Translations under genes and position numbers: made by a program
In this document: positions 32,328 through 42,593 of the stretch, in pieces
Layout: every line of letters starts with the position of its first letter
How positions within the stretch are numbered: the first letter of the stretch is position 1
The notes under the pieces: generated by a model
The model's input: only the letters and a program-made list of their open reading frames with translations
Database searches by the model: none
What the model was told of the DNA's origin: nothing
From: Thermosipho sp. (in: thermotogales)
GTDB taxonomy: Bacteria > Thermotogota > Thermotogae > Thermotogales > Fervidobacteriaceae
Assembly: GCA_030153605.1 (NCBI GenBank)
Contig: JASKLO010000004.1
Coordinates: 1-64,000 of the forward strand
Direction: 5' to 3'
Length of the DNA stretch: 64,000 bases

Positions 32328-32563
32328 TATTTTTCATCACTACTTTCTTTGTAATTTTTTAAGGTATTATATAAATCAATTTTCTTGTCATATTCAAATT
32401 TCAGTTCATTATACTTTGCTTCTAAATTTTTAACCTCTTTTAAATTCAGATTGTACCTTATTATTGAGCTTATTAATGTAACAAAAAGAAAAAGAGATAA
32501 TACAATTATAAAAGCAGAATAAATAAATAAAGGTAATTTCTTTTTTCTTTTATATGTTCTCAT
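32327..32563 (-). CDS. FtsB/DivIC/FtsL-like short membrane coiled-coil protein
   Basis: Single TM plus coiled coil; ATG 6 nt after GAGGAGG; among division genes. Confidence 0.5.
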   Translation of the reverse strand: MRTYKRKKKLPLFIYSAFIIVLSLFLFVTLISSIIRYNLNLKEVKNLEAKYNELKFEYDKKIDLYNTLKNYKESSDEK

Positions 32564-32578
32564 GAAAGACCTCCTCAA

Positions 32579-33319
32579 TTAATATGGGTAAGGAGAATCA
32601 ATTTTATTCCAAGAATTTGGATAGTAAATAATTGAAGTAGAATCGCCAAGCGATAGCGTGGAATAAAAAATGTTTTGATTGGTAACATAATATATTCCTT
32701 CATCTAATGATGCATCTACAGAATAAAAATTATTATTTTTTAGTAAATCATACACCAAATTTCCAGAACTATCAAGCCCTATTATCAATTTCAAACTCGA
32801 TACATCAGCTGTATTCGTTGAAATAGTTATAAAATTATTGGGAAAAGCTAAAGTTAAATCTGTCGATATTTTTTCTTCATTAATGGTTGCTTCGTATGTT
32901 AATTTTACCTTCAAATCTAAATTTAAAGTTATACTAGCTTGCTCTTCAATAATTAAATTAAGTGGTGTAATTATATTTTTATAAAATAAATCGTTTCTTG
33001 AATATACAATTAAAGATTCGTCGTTGTTTGAAAAATAAAAGGTTTTGTCTTTAAAAGTTAAAGTACTTGTAGGTTCAATACTTACTGAAATCAAATCACC
33101 AAAATTAAAATCATTTCCAAAAATCCTATTTCCATCAAATTCATAGTAAAATCCTTGATAAATTATCTGAAAATCTATTGTTTTAGTAGTTTCAGAATTT
33201 TCTAATAAATCATTTAATATTAATCCACAACCTGATAATATGAAAACTAAAACTAAAATAAAAATTATTTGAAATTTATGTTTGTAACTATAATCACGTA
33301 ACCATCTTGCTCTTGACAA
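32579..33319 (-). CDS. predicted lipoprotein of unknown function
   Basis: Hydrophobic stretch ending in LSGCG lipobox; start ambiguous. Confidence 0.5.
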   Translation of the reverse strand: MSRARWLRDYSYKHKFQIIFILVLVFILSGCGLILNDLLENSETTKTIDFQIIYQGFYYEFDGNRIFGNDFNFGDLISVSIEPTSTLTFKDKTFYFSNNDESLIVYSRNDLFYKNIITPLNLIIEEQASITLNLDLKVKLTYEATINEEKISTDLTLAFPNNFITISTNTADVSSLKLIIGLDSSGNLVYDLLKNNNFYSVDASLDEGIYYVTNQNIFYSTLSLGDSTSIIYYPNSWNKIDSPYPY

Positions 33320-33534
33320 TCAACTTTCACCCTTTCCAATGGGACATTGAATTTTTGAGAAACTATCCTTACTACTTCTCTCTTTATTTCTTCTGAATTT
33401 TTTGAAAAATTTTCAACTGGAATTTTGTGAACAGTTTCTCTTCTCCTACTCATCATATTTTCCAATCTTTTTAATGCTTCATCCTTAGAGCTGTGCTTCC
33501 TTGAATTCTTCTTGAATATATCTAAAAGCCACAC
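33265..33534 (-). CDS. minE: cell division topological specificity factor MinE
   Basis: WLLDIFKKN...ALKRLENMMSRRRETVHKIPVENF; next to minD; GTG start at 33534 by SD spacing. Confidence 0.8.
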   Translation of the reverse strand: MWLLDIFKKNSRKHSSKDEALKRLENMMSRRRETVHKIPVENFSKNSEEIKREVVRIVSQKFNVPLERVKVDCQEQDGYVIIVTNINFK

Positions 33535-33539
33535 ACCAA

Positions 33540-34349
33540 TCACCTCTTTTTAAACAAAGAAACAAATTTACCTAACAAATTATTCTTACTTACAGTTATT
33601 AAATCATTTTCAATTGGCACATTTTCTCCTCTTAATCTTCTTGCAATATTATCAAAACTTTTTGCTATACCATTTTCGTTTTCAAGAACAAGAGGTAGTC
33701 CTTTATTAGTTGAAATTATTACTTCATCGGATTCCGGAATAACTCCTAATAATTTTATTGCTAGAGCCTTTTTTACATCTTCCTCTGTAAGCATTTCACC
33801 TTTTTTAGCCATATGAAATTTATATTTATTTAAAATTAGCAAAATATTATCTTCCGAAAAGCCAAAATTTTCTAACAAACCAATTACTCTATCAGCATCT
33901 GAAATTGCGGGAAGTTCAGGAGTAGTTACTATTATAGCTTGTTCAGAAGGAGCAACAGCATTTCTAAATCCTCTTTCAATGCCCGCAGGTGAATCTATAA
34001 TTATATAATCGAAATCAGACTTTAATTCATTAACAATATTTATCATATCTTCTGGAGAAACCATTTCTTTTGTGGCAATTTGTGATGCTGGTAATAAATA
34101 CAAACTTTTTATTAACTTATGTCTTACTAATGCCTCATGTGGGGATACATTACCCTTAATAACATCAATCAAAGTATAAATAATTCTATTTTCCAAGCCT
34201 AAAACCACATCTAGGTTTTTAAGACCAACATCAGCATCTATTACACACACTTTTTCTCCATACTTTGCCAGTGTACAACCTAAATTTGCAGAAACTGTTG
34301 TTTTACCAACGCCACCTTTCCCAGAAGTAACCACAAAAACTTTACCCAT
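33540..34349 (-). CDS. minD: septum site-determining ATPase MinD
   Basis: VVTSGKGGVGKTTVSANLG deviant Walker A; C-terminal amphipathic tail LGKFVSLFKKR. Confidence 0.97.
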   Translation of the reverse strand: MGKVFVVTSGKGGVGKTTVSANLGCTLAKYGEKVCVIDADVGLKNLDVVLGLENRIIYTLIDVIKGNVSPHEALVRHKLIKSLYLLPASQIATKEMVSPEDMINIVNELKSDFDYIIIDSPAGIERGFRNAVAPSEQAIIVTTPELPAISDADRVIGLLENFGFSEDNILLILNKYKFHMAKKGEMLTEEDVKKALAIKLLGVIPESDEVIISTNKGLPLVLENENGIAKSFDNIARRLRGENVPIENDLITVSKNNLLGKFVSLFKKR

Positions 34350-34367
34350 ATTTACCACCTCTAAATA

Positions 34368-35471
34368 TTATTTTTTACCCCCTGCAAAATAAATTAACTC
34401 AGCTTCTATAAACATATCTATATCTCCATCCATCACAGCATCTATATTCCCTGTTTCTACATTAGTTCTATGATCTTTAACCATTGTATAAGGTTGAAAA
34501 ACATAAGATCTAATCTGATTACCCCAAGAAATATCTTTCAATTCACCTTGAATTTCTTGGATTTCTTTTTGACGCTTTTCTAATTCCAATTGATATAACC
34601 TAGCTTTCAATACCTTCATTGCAGTTTCTTTATTTTGAAGTTGAGAACGTTCAGTTTGACATGTTACAACAATTCCAGTCGGTATGTGAGTAATCCTAAT
34701 AGCGGACTCCGTTTTATTTACATATTGACCCCCAGCTCCAGAAGCTCTATATGTATCAATTCTCAAATCATCTGGATTAATTTCAATATCTATATCATCT
34801 TCTATTTCTGGCAAAACATTTACAGAGGCAAAAGAAGTATGTCTTCTTTTATTAGCATCAAAAGGTGAAATTCTTACAAGTCTATGTACGCCTTTTTCAT
34901 ATTTTAAATAACCATATGCAAATTCACCTTTAATAAATAATGTAGCACTCTTAATTCCTGCTTCTTCACCAGGTTGATAATCAACAAGTTCTACATCAAA
35001 TCCTTTTCTTTCAGCCCATCTCATGTACATTCTGAGAAGCATAGAGGCCCAATCTTGAGATTCTGTACCACCTGCTCCAGGATGTATAGTGAGATAAGCA
35101 TTATTTGCATCAAACTTTCCGTTTAATATGAGTTCCAGTTCAAAATTCCTAACTCTTTTTTCAATATCTTCAATCAATTCATTAACCATTTCCATCATAC
35201 TTGGATCTTCTTCAGATAATTCGATTCCAGCTTCTAAATCTCCAAATTTCTCTTCTATTTCTTTCATGTCATCAATAATTTTCCTTATTCTTTGGGCTTT
35301 TTGAGATATTTCTTTCGCTTTTTTTGGATCATTCCAAAAATCTGATTGGCCCATAATATTCTCAAGTTCTTTTAATTCTTTTTCCTTTTCTTCAGGATGA
35401 AAAACCTGAATAATATCTTCATACTTTTTTTTAACTTCTTCTATTTTTTGCTTTAACTCGAATGCTAACAC
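34368..35471 (-). CDS. prfB: peptide chain release factor 2
   Basis: GAGGQYVNKTESAIRITHIPTGIVV; no in-frame stop; GTG start after GGAGG. Confidence 0.97.
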   Translation of the reverse strand: MLAFELKQKIEEVKKKYEDIIQVFHPEEKEKELKELENIMGQSDFWNDPKKAKEISQKAQRIRKIIDDMKEIEEKFGDLEAGIELSEEDPSMMEMVNELIEDIEKRVRNFELELILNGKFDANNAYLTIHPGAGGTESQDWASMLLRMYMRWAERKGFDVELVDYQPGEEAGIKSATLFIKGEFAYGYLKYEKGVHRLVRISPFDANKRRHTSFASVNVLPEIEDDIDIEINPDDLRIDTYRASGAGGQYVNKTESAIRITHIPTGIVVTCQTERSQLQNKETAMKVLKARLYQLELEKRQKEIQEIQGELKDISWGNQIRSYVFQPYTMVKDHRTNVETGNIDAVMDGDIDMFIEAELIYFAGGKK

Positions 35472-35484
35472 TGAAACTCCTCCT

Positions 35485-36396
35485 TTATAAACCTAAAATT
35501 GCAAGAAATAAGATAGCTAACATTGATGCAAAGAAAATTTGTTTAATATACACATATTTTTGTCTATTAACTGTTACGGTAATATTTCTTTCAACCTTTT
35601 CTTTTCCATTGTCTGCTGTAACTCTGACTAAATAATCACCATCATTTGCATTTTCACCTTTCCAGGTAAAATAATTATTGTATGGTCTACCCTCAAATGA
35701 CCTTTCAAAAATTAACTCACCAGTATTTTTATTAAAAATTTCAATTTTTACATTTGCATAAGTAGATAAATATATTTTTAAATTCCAGCTATCTCTATAC
35801 CAATCTCCGTTTGGCGAAAATTCAGTATAATTAGTTTGAATGTTCATTACCAACTCTCTAGGCTTAAAATCTAATTCAAATATTTTCACTTCTTTAAAAT
35901 CTAAAAATATTTTTTCTGTAATAGTTTCAAATCCAGGTGATGAAAAAGTAATTTGGTTAACTCCTGCAGGAATTTTTAAAGCCTCTGTTTCATTTTTAAT
36001 AGTTCCAAAATAATCTCCATTAACATATACATTTACAGGGTAAACATTCGAAAAAACCATAATTTTTCCTGCTTTTTGTAAATTAATATAAATTCTTAAA
36101 CCTTCTTTATCTATATACAAAACCTTTGAAAAAGGCATAAAATAATCGGCTTCTACTTTTAAAGTATGATACCCTTCCTCTTCAAATGCAATAATCAAAT
36201 AGCCGAATATATTAGTTTGACCTACTAAGTATCCATCAATATAAACATTAGCATAAGGAATACCCGTTTCTACCCACAAACCATACTCTGGTAATTTAGG
36301 AACATAACCAATATAAAGTGAAAAACTTAAATTTCCCGCAAACGTTAAAAATGCAGTGAAAATAAACATTAGAATAAAAAGTTTTTTTAAACTCAT
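35485..36396 (-). CDS. secreted/membrane PEGA-like domain protein
   Basis: Signal peptide; ANVYIDGYLVGQTN and VNVYVNGDYFGTIKNE PEGA-like repeats; C-terminal TM. Confidence 0.75.
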   Translation of the reverse strand: MSLKKLFILMFIFTAFLTFAGNLSFSLYIGYVPKLPEYGLWVETGIPYANVYIDGYLVGQTNIFGYLIIAFEEEGYHTLKVEADYFMPFSKVLYIDKEGLRIYINLQKAGKIMVFSNVYPVNVYVNGDYFGTIKNETEALKIPAGVNQITFSSPGFETITEKIFLDFKEVKIFELDFKPRELVMNIQTNYTEFSPNGDWYRDSWNLKIYLSTYANVKIEIFNKNTGELIFERSFEGRPYNNYFTWKGENANDGDYLVRVTADNGKEKVERNITVTVNRQKYVYIKQIFFASMLAILFLAILGL

Positions 36397-36414
36397 TTTT
36401 TCACCTTCTTAAAA

Positions 36415-37020
36415 TTATTCTTCAAAATCCATTGATGCAAACAATTCTGATAAAACACTGTGAATTTCCGCATCATATTTCATTGTTCTATAAAAAGCTT
36501 TCAAGGCGAATATTCGCCTCATATGCAGTGTTACATCTCCACATTCATCCAAACTTTTAATTACCTTATCATAATCATCCGGATCAGTTAACACAATTAC
36601 GTCTCTATAATTCTTAGCTGCTGCTCTTAATAAAGCAACTCCACCAATATCTATGTAATCAATAAGTTTTTCTTCATTTCTAGATTTTTTTGCAATTTCT
36701 TCAAAAGGAGACAAATTTACAACAACCATATCTATAAATTTAATATCATTGTCTATTAAATCCTTCATGTGTTTTTGATTGCCAAATTTTGCAAGAATTG
36801 CTCCAAAAATTTTAGGATGCAAAGTTTTTACCCTACCATCTAAAATTTCTGGAAAACCTGTCAATTCAGAAACTTTAGTAACTTTTATTCCCTGTTTTTC
36901 AAGATAGTTAGCTGTTCCACCAGTACTAATTATTTCAACATTCCTTTGTTGAAGATTTTTTGCAAATTCCACTATTCCTCTTTTATCAGAAACACTTATC
37001 AATGCTCTTTTAACATTCAT
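36415..37020 (-). CDS. purH: stand-alone IMP cyclohydrolase domain (N-terminal half of PurH)
   Basis: RALISVSDKRGIVEFAKNL, ISTGGTANYLEKQG, LTGFPEILDGRVKTLHPKIFGAIL; ends at 201 aa, no AICAR transformylase domain. Confidence 0.9.
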   Translation of the reverse strand: MNVKRALISVSDKRGIVEFAKNLQQRNVEIISTGGTANYLEKQGIKVTKVSELTGFPEILDGRVKTLHPKIFGAILAKFGNQKHMKDLIDNDIKFIDMVVVNLSPFEEIAKKSRNEEKLIDYIDIGGVALLRAAAKNYRDVIVLTDPDDYDKVIKSLDECGDVTLHMRRIFALKAFYRTMKYDAEIHSVLSELFASMDFEE

Positions 37021-37046
37021 TTTTCTTCCTCCTTAATTTTAACATA

Positions 37047-37865
37047 TTAAACAACTATTCCAAAAATTGTGCGCAAAATAAATCCAATTAAAAAGGCAAC
37101 TGTAGCAGATAGACCACCAACAAGAAGCATCTCAAGACCACCCAAATACCATTTAACATCAGTAATTAGTTGTCTTAACGCACCGACAACAAATAAAGTT
37201 ATACCGGTTATTACACTTGCAGATAAAAAACTATGAGCCTTAAATAAAGGAACAAAGCTAGCAAAAACATAAGCAATTAATGGCATAAAACCAGCTATAA
37301 CAAAAGATAAAAACGTTACAACAGCACTTTTCAAAGGAGATGTCTCTTGATCAATCATTAAACCTAACTCGTCTTTCATCATAGTTTCAACCCATAATTC
37401 CTTATTCGAAGTTATGATATCAACAAGATTTTTTAATTGTTCACCTTTAAGCCCTTTTTTCCTATAAATTTCCTCGACTTCTTTTCTCTCTGCCTCAGGG
37501 AAATTTTCAATTTCCCAATATTCTCTTTTTCTTTCACTTTCAATATATTCCCTTTCTGATTTTTCAGACAAATAATCGCCAATTGCCATAGAAAAACCAT
37601 CAGCAAACAAATTAGCAAAACCTAAAATTAATACTATTTTAGGATCAAGCTGTGCACCTGCTACACCTGCTACAACTGCAAATGTAGTAACAATTCCATC
37701 ACTTGCACCATAAATTGCTGGACTTATGTATTTCCCTTGTTCAGTTTTATGTGGTTCTTCTTTAATATAATTAGGATCATGGACTTTTTTATGAGTTTCA
37801 AAATCACCCTTTTTAAAGGCTTCTCTTGCAATCTCAACTCTAGATTTCTTCTTTTTAAAAAACAC
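37047..37865 (-). CDS. VIT1/CCC1 family transporter
   Basis: YGASDGIVTTFAVVAGVAGA, ANLFADGFSMAIGDYLSEKSE. Confidence 0.9.
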   Translation of the reverse strand: MFFKKKKSRVEIAREAFKKGDFETHKKVHDPNYIKEEPHKTEQGKYISPAIYGASDGIVTTFAVVAGVAGAQLDPKIVLILGFANLFADGFSMAIGDYLSEKSEREYIESERKREYWEIENFPEAERKEVEEIYRKKGLKGEQLKNLVDIITSNKELWVETMMKDELGLMIDQETSPLKSAVVTFLSFVIAGFMPLIAYVFASFVPLFKAHSFLSASVITGITLFVVGALRQLITDVKWYLGGLEMLLVGGLSATVAFLIGFILRTIFGIVV

Positions 37866-37870
37866 TTTTA

Positions 37871-39199
37871 TCACCTTTTCTGTTTTAAAATCGTTATAGA
37901 TTCAATATGATATGTTTGAGGAAACATGTCAAAAGGTTTTACAATTTCAAGTTCATATATACCTGAGTCCAAAAAAGTTTTTAAATCTCTAGCCAATGTA
38001 GAAGGATTGCAAGAAATGTATCCTATTTTTCTCGGCCTCATCTCAATTATTTTAGAAATCACTTCTTTACTAAGACCACTTCTTGGAGGATCAACAATAA
38101 CAACATCAAAGCTTTCTTCATTTGATATTAAAAATTCTTCAACATCAGACTCAATAAACTTTATATTTCTAATATTATTTATATTTGCATTAGCTTTTCC
38201 TGCTTTTACTGAAACATGATTTCCTTCTATAGCTACCACATATTTTGTCAAAGCAGCTAATCTTATAGAAAAGGTACCTAAACCACTATATAAATCTAGT
38301 ACAGTTTCATTTCCTTCTAAATTTAGACTTTTTGTCAAAAATTCAATCATCTTACCTGTTATAAAATAATTGTTTTGAAAAAATGCTGTTGGGGGAACCT
38401 GAAATTTTTCCCAATCAAACTCGTAATTAATTACACCTTCCCCTTTTAAAACTTTATAAGGCCCTCTTAATACTATTTTATCACTGCTATTCATAACATG
38501 GACAATAGATGTAATAAAAGGAATTTTTTTAAAAAGCACATTTGCAATATTTTTAGCTTCTAAAAATTTTTCTGTTTTTGTAACAAAAATTGACATAACG
38601 GAATTTTCTGTAGGAGAATATCTTAAAACTAAATGTTTTAAAATTCCATTTTTATTTTTGTAGATTGGAACTTTATACATATCAACAATTTCAGGGACAA
38701 ATTCTAAAATTTTATTAAACTGTTTTGGAGCCAATAAACAATTTTTAATTTCTACAATTTTATTAGAATTTCTTTTTTTCAAACCTAAAATAGTTTTTTT
38801 CTGAAAATCAAATGCAAATTCCATTTTGAGGCGATATTCATATTCGTTTTTGCTCTCCTGAATTTTTCCAACAAATTCTTCAGGAACTTTTGCTATTCTA
38901 AAAAGTTGATCTTTAACTATTTCTTCTTTAAATTGAAGCTGCTTTTCATATTTCAAATCTAGAAAATCACATCCTCCGCAAACTCTATAATAAGGACATT
39001 TAGGTATTCTTCTCTCTGGGATCTTTTCGATAATTTTTTCTACTTTTCCAATATTAAAATCTTTCTTTTCAGAAATAATATTTACTTCAACTAATTCCCC
39101 CGGATAAGCACCAGAGACAAATACAACCTTTCCACCAGGCAATTTACCTATACTTTGCCCTCCAAATGCTAACTTTTCTATATATACTAATTCACCCAT
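37871..39199 (-). CDS. 23S rRNA (uracil-5-)-methyltransferase, RlmD/TrmA family
   Basis: TRAM domain; CPYYRVCGGCDFLDL Fe-S cysteines; DLYSGLGTFSIRLA; YISCNPSTLARDL. Confidence 0.93.
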   Translation of the reverse strand: MGELVYIEKLAFGGQSIGKLPGGKVVFVSGAYPGELVEVNIISEKKDFNIGKVEKIIEKIPERRIPKCPYYRVCGGCDFLDLKYEKQLQFKEEIVKDQLFRIAKVPEEFVGKIQESKNEYEYRLKMEFAFDFQKKTILGLKKRNSNKIVEIKNCLLAPKQFNKILEFVPEIVDMYKVPIYKNKNGILKHLVLRYSPTENSVMSIFVTKTEKFLEAKNIANVLFKKIPFITSIVHVMNSSDKIVLRGPYKVLKGEGVINYEFDWEKFQVPPTAFFQNNYFITGKMIEFLTKSLNLEGNETVLDLYSGLGTFSIRLAALTKYVVAIEGNHVSVKAGKANANINNIRNIKFIESDVEEFLISNEESFDVVIVDPPRSGLSKEVISKIIEMRPRKIGYISCNPSTLARDLKTFLDSGIYELEIVKPFDMFPQTYHIESITILKQKR

Positions 39200-39239
39200 A
39201 TTTCTTCCTCCCACTTTTCAAAAATTTTATCATATATAT

Positions 39240-42200
39240 CTAAAATAGGCCTATGCTTGGTTCATTATTTTTGAAATCCCATCCAAAAAACTTCTCACTA
39301 AATTCCATAACATAAAAAAGTATTGATAATTTCTGGACATCATCAAAATTAAATACTCCATCATCATTAAAATCAAATTCACTTTTAAAATTAACTACCC
39401 AGTGATGCATTTTCTTAGAAATTGAAAATTGAAAATTAGTTATCTTTTCTAAATTAAAATTATATTTCGCTCCAACTACAAATGAAGGATCCAATGAGTT
39501 AACATTTAATAAAAGTTCTAAAATTTTATTGCTACTACCATATGAGAAAGATAACGAATCTTTATTAGTTTCTAATTTATAATTAAAACTAAATTTTGCA
39601 TCATCATACTTTGAAGATTTATAGAAAGAAAAAGAAAGAGAATTCTTAAAATTATTTAAAATAAAGCTACCTTTGAAATATGCATTTTTCACATAACCAT
39701 CTTCTAAAGATTGAGTTAAAGATCCTTTTAAGTTTTGATATTGCAAATTATGATTTATCTCCTTTATTGGAATCTCATCTCCATGATAAAATTTAAAACT
39801 TGATTTATAATTTAAACGAAGTTTAGAATTTTTGATATTAACACTAATATTCGATGGTAGTAAAAGCATTTTTTCATTATCGTATTCAGAAGAGCTAACA
39901 ATTAAAAAATTAAAATCATTCCTAGAAAATTTTAAATTATAATTTATTTTATCATTTAGATTTTTCCCCCTTAAGAAATCCCAACCTCTTGAAACGCTCA
40001 TGCTTGAAAAATTGTTAATATAAGTCATAACAAAGGAAAAATTGGATACATTAGTAGATGTTGATGCATCCTTAAAATTAGCTCTATAATTATAATTTGC
40101 TTCAAATTTTAGTGGAGAAATATTATAAATAACTGAAAAGTTATAATCATCAAACAAGGAAATTTTAGAATATGATGAATCTGTAAAAGCATTATAAACA
40201 TTCATCCCAAACTCATATTTTGCTTTAAATTGGAAGTTATTAAAATCAAATGTGTATGGAAAAACAAATTTATGATTTATTTTGCTAGAATATTGATTGT
40301 TTAAATAAATAACATCAAAGCTAGTATTAAAATATTTTTCATTATAAAAACTAAAATTGTATCTAATATTTTCATTCACATTCCAGGTTGAATCATCCAA
40401 AAAAAATCCATCTTTGAAAATACTTATATTAGATGTTAGATTTATAACTTTAAACTTCAAAAAATCATTCAACGGTACATTTAAGTTATTTAATAATAGA
40501 GAATTATTTATTAATGATCTTTGACCATTATAATCCAAATAAAAATTGAAAATACTTTTTGGTAATTTTGTACTAAAAGTACGTTTAAAACCAATCCTCT
40601 TATTCCAATTTAAACTTGTTACATAATTTTCCTCAAAATAAAAATCATTAAAAACTAATTTCATCGACGTATTTAATGTGTCCCAATTTGTTTTATAAAT
40701 AAAATTTTTAGTTTGTAAACTCAGTATACTTTTTCCAAAATCTATAGAAAACTTTTCATTTGTGTTTAATTTATTTACTAAAAAACTCAAATTAGAACCA
40801 TTTTTAAAAGTTTCAATATTTGTTTCAATAACTAAATCATTTATATGTGAAATATAACTTTGGTTAGTTATAAAGCCATTGTAAGGAGACCAAGAAAATG
40901 AAAAAGAAAAAGGTGACTTTTCTTTTTCAGAAATACTAGTAAAATAAATGGGATAAGGAAAAATTGGGATATCTAGAATAAACATTATGGAATTCTCAGC
41001 TACAATATATTTTCCTTCATAAACATAAACTTTTAATGATTCTATTTTATAATGAGGATGTTCTAATTCACAAGTAGTAATATATGCTTCATTTAATAAT
41101 GAACTTGAAGGAAAAGTTATAGCACTTGAAGCTCCAAAATATAAATTTACATTTTTATCTTTGTTTTTGTAATCAAAACTTCCTCTAACCTTTAAAACAT
41201 AAGCCTTATCTTCCTCAAAAGTGTATTTCAAATATTTTGCATGATAAATTCTATCTTTGTATTTATATTTTACATTTCCTTCTGCCTCTAAAAATTTCGC
41301 ATTTTTGTTTTCAAGAGTAACTGTAGCAAAATCAGACAAAACATCATTTTCATTCCATTGAATTTGTACATTTCCACTAGCAAATACTGTATCATTAAAA
41401 AATAATATTTCTGATGCATCTAACGTGATTTCATTAGTAAAAGCCTGAGAATTAAAAAAAATTACAACAAAAACAGTAATAATGAATATCTTTGACAAGA
41501 ATTCTCTCATTTTGTAGGCAAAAGGAGTATCTAAAATTGCAAATAAAAAAAGGCCTAAAAATCCAAAAGTAATGTTTGGAATCCAAGCAGATAAATAAGG
41601 TTCGATTAAATTTTCCTTTCCCATTGCCGCTAGCCAGGCTCCAGAACCTTGGTAAAGAACAACAATACCAAAGGTTAATATTACGCTCCAAGATTTACTT
41701 TTTAAACCGAATAAAAGAGACAATGGTACTCCTAACAATGCTATTATAAAAGGACCTACAGAATTAGCATATCTTGAATGAAGTTCAACTATCCATGGAG
41801 AAGGGTCTATACCCAATTTAGAAAAAGTTGCAATTTTACTTTTCAATTCCTTTCCAGTCATATCTCTAGGAGATTTACCAAACCTCATTAAATTTTCAAG
41901 ATCTTCTTTTAAATCTAATTTTATTTTTACATAATTCATGTCAAGCTTTAGAAAACCAGAATCATCAGTAACATACATTCTTCCATTTACCAAATACCAG
42001 GAATTATTTTCTTTAATAACTCTATCAGCTGTAACTATCCTTCTTTCATTTGGAAAATTTTGAAATAAAACTACATCATATAAAATTCCTTTTTCTTGAT
42101 CATATTTTTTGACAAAGAAATATTGTTCCTCATCAATTTTTGTTAAAACATTTTCACGAATAGTCATTTCTGGTTTTTTATAAACATATCTTGAAATAAC

Positions 42201-42593
42201 TTGAACTGCTTTTTGATTGAATTCAGGTACAATTTGATCATTTAAATAAAATGCGAAAGCTCCAAAGATAATTGCAAGAAAGAAAAAAGGATAAACCAAT
42301 TTTTTCGATGGTATACCATGTACTAACAAAGCTGTTATTTCTTTAGAATTATAAAGTTGTGAAAGTACCCAAAAAATTGAAAATAAAATTCCTACAGGAA
42401 TACCCATTGAAATAAAATATGGCAAATTATAATAAATTAATTCAAACAACTTCAAAATCCCGACACGATGTCTCACAATTAAGTCGGAAAGTTGATATAA
42501 TAGCTCAACACTTGCAAAAACAACAAAACCAAACAATCCCATTAAAAAAGGGCCAATTGAAAGTTTTAAAATATATTTTGTTAAAACTTTCAA
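39240..42593 (-). CDS. fused LptF/LptG-type permease and OstA/LptA-LptD-like envelope protein
   Basis: Single 1117 aa ORF; residues ~1-375 resemble YjgP/YjgQ; then LDASEILFFNDTVFASGNVQIQW OstA-like repeats; then Asn/Ser/aromatic-rich beta-strand-like region; DFNDDGVFNFDDV; C-terminal Phe. Confidence 0.85.
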   Translation of the reverse strand: MKVLTKYILKLSIGPFLMGLFGFVVFASVELLYQLSDLIVRHRVGILKLFELIYYNLPYFISMGIPVGILFSIFWVLSQLYNSKEITALLVHGIPSKKLVYPFFFLAIIFGAFAFYLNDQIVPEFNQKAVQVISRYVYKKPEMTIRENVLTKIDEEQYFFVKKYDQEKGILYDVVLFQNFPNERRIVTADRVIKENNSWYLVNGRMYVTDDSGFLKLDMNYVKIKLDLKEDLENLMRFGKSPRDMTGKELKSKIATFSKLGIDPSPWIVELHSRYANSVGPFIIALLGVPLSLLFGLKSKSWSVILTFGIVVLYQGSGAWLAAMGKENLIEPYLSAWIPNITFGFLGLFLFAILDTPFAYKMREFLSKIFIITVFVVIFFNSQAFTNEITLDASEILFFNDTVFASGNVQIQWNENDVLSDFATVTLENKNAKFLEAEGNVKYKYKDRIYHAKYLKYTFEEDKAYVLKVRGSFDYKNKDKNVNLYFGASSAITFPSSSLLNEAYITTCELEHPHYKIESLKVYVYEGKYIVAENSIMFILDIPIFPYPIYFTSISEKEKSPFSFSFSWSPYNGFITNQSYISHINDLVIETNIETFKNGSNLSFLVNKLNTNEKFSIDFGKSILSLQTKNFIYKTNWDTLNTSMKLVFNDFYFEENYVTSLNWNKRIGFKRTFSTKLPKSIFNFYLDYNGQRSLINNSLLLNNLNVPLNDFLKFKVINLTSNISIFKDGFFLDDSTWNVNENIRYNFSFYNEKYFNTSFDVIYLNNQYSSKINHKFVFPYTFDFNNFQFKAKYEFGMNVYNAFTDSSYSKISLFDDYNFSVIYNISPLKFEANYNYRANFKDASTSTNVSNFSFVMTYINNFSSMSVSRGWDFLRGKNLNDKINYNLKFSRNDFNFLIVSSSEYDNEKMLLLPSNISVNIKNSKLRLNYKSSFKFYHGDEIPIKEINHNLQYQNLKGSLTQSLEDGYVKNAYFKGSFILNNFKNSLSFSFYKSSKYDDAKFSFNYKLETNKDSLSFSYGSSNKILELLLNVNSLDPSFVVGAKYNFNLEKITNFQFSISKKMHHWVVNFKSEFDFNDDGVFNFDDVQKLSILFYVMEFSEKFFGWDFKNNEPSIGLF

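Noticed and set aside
34368-35471. Possible programmed frameshift in prfB
   Set aside because: The ORF is continuous from a GTG with a good SD; no in-frame UGA or CUUUGA shift site is needed.
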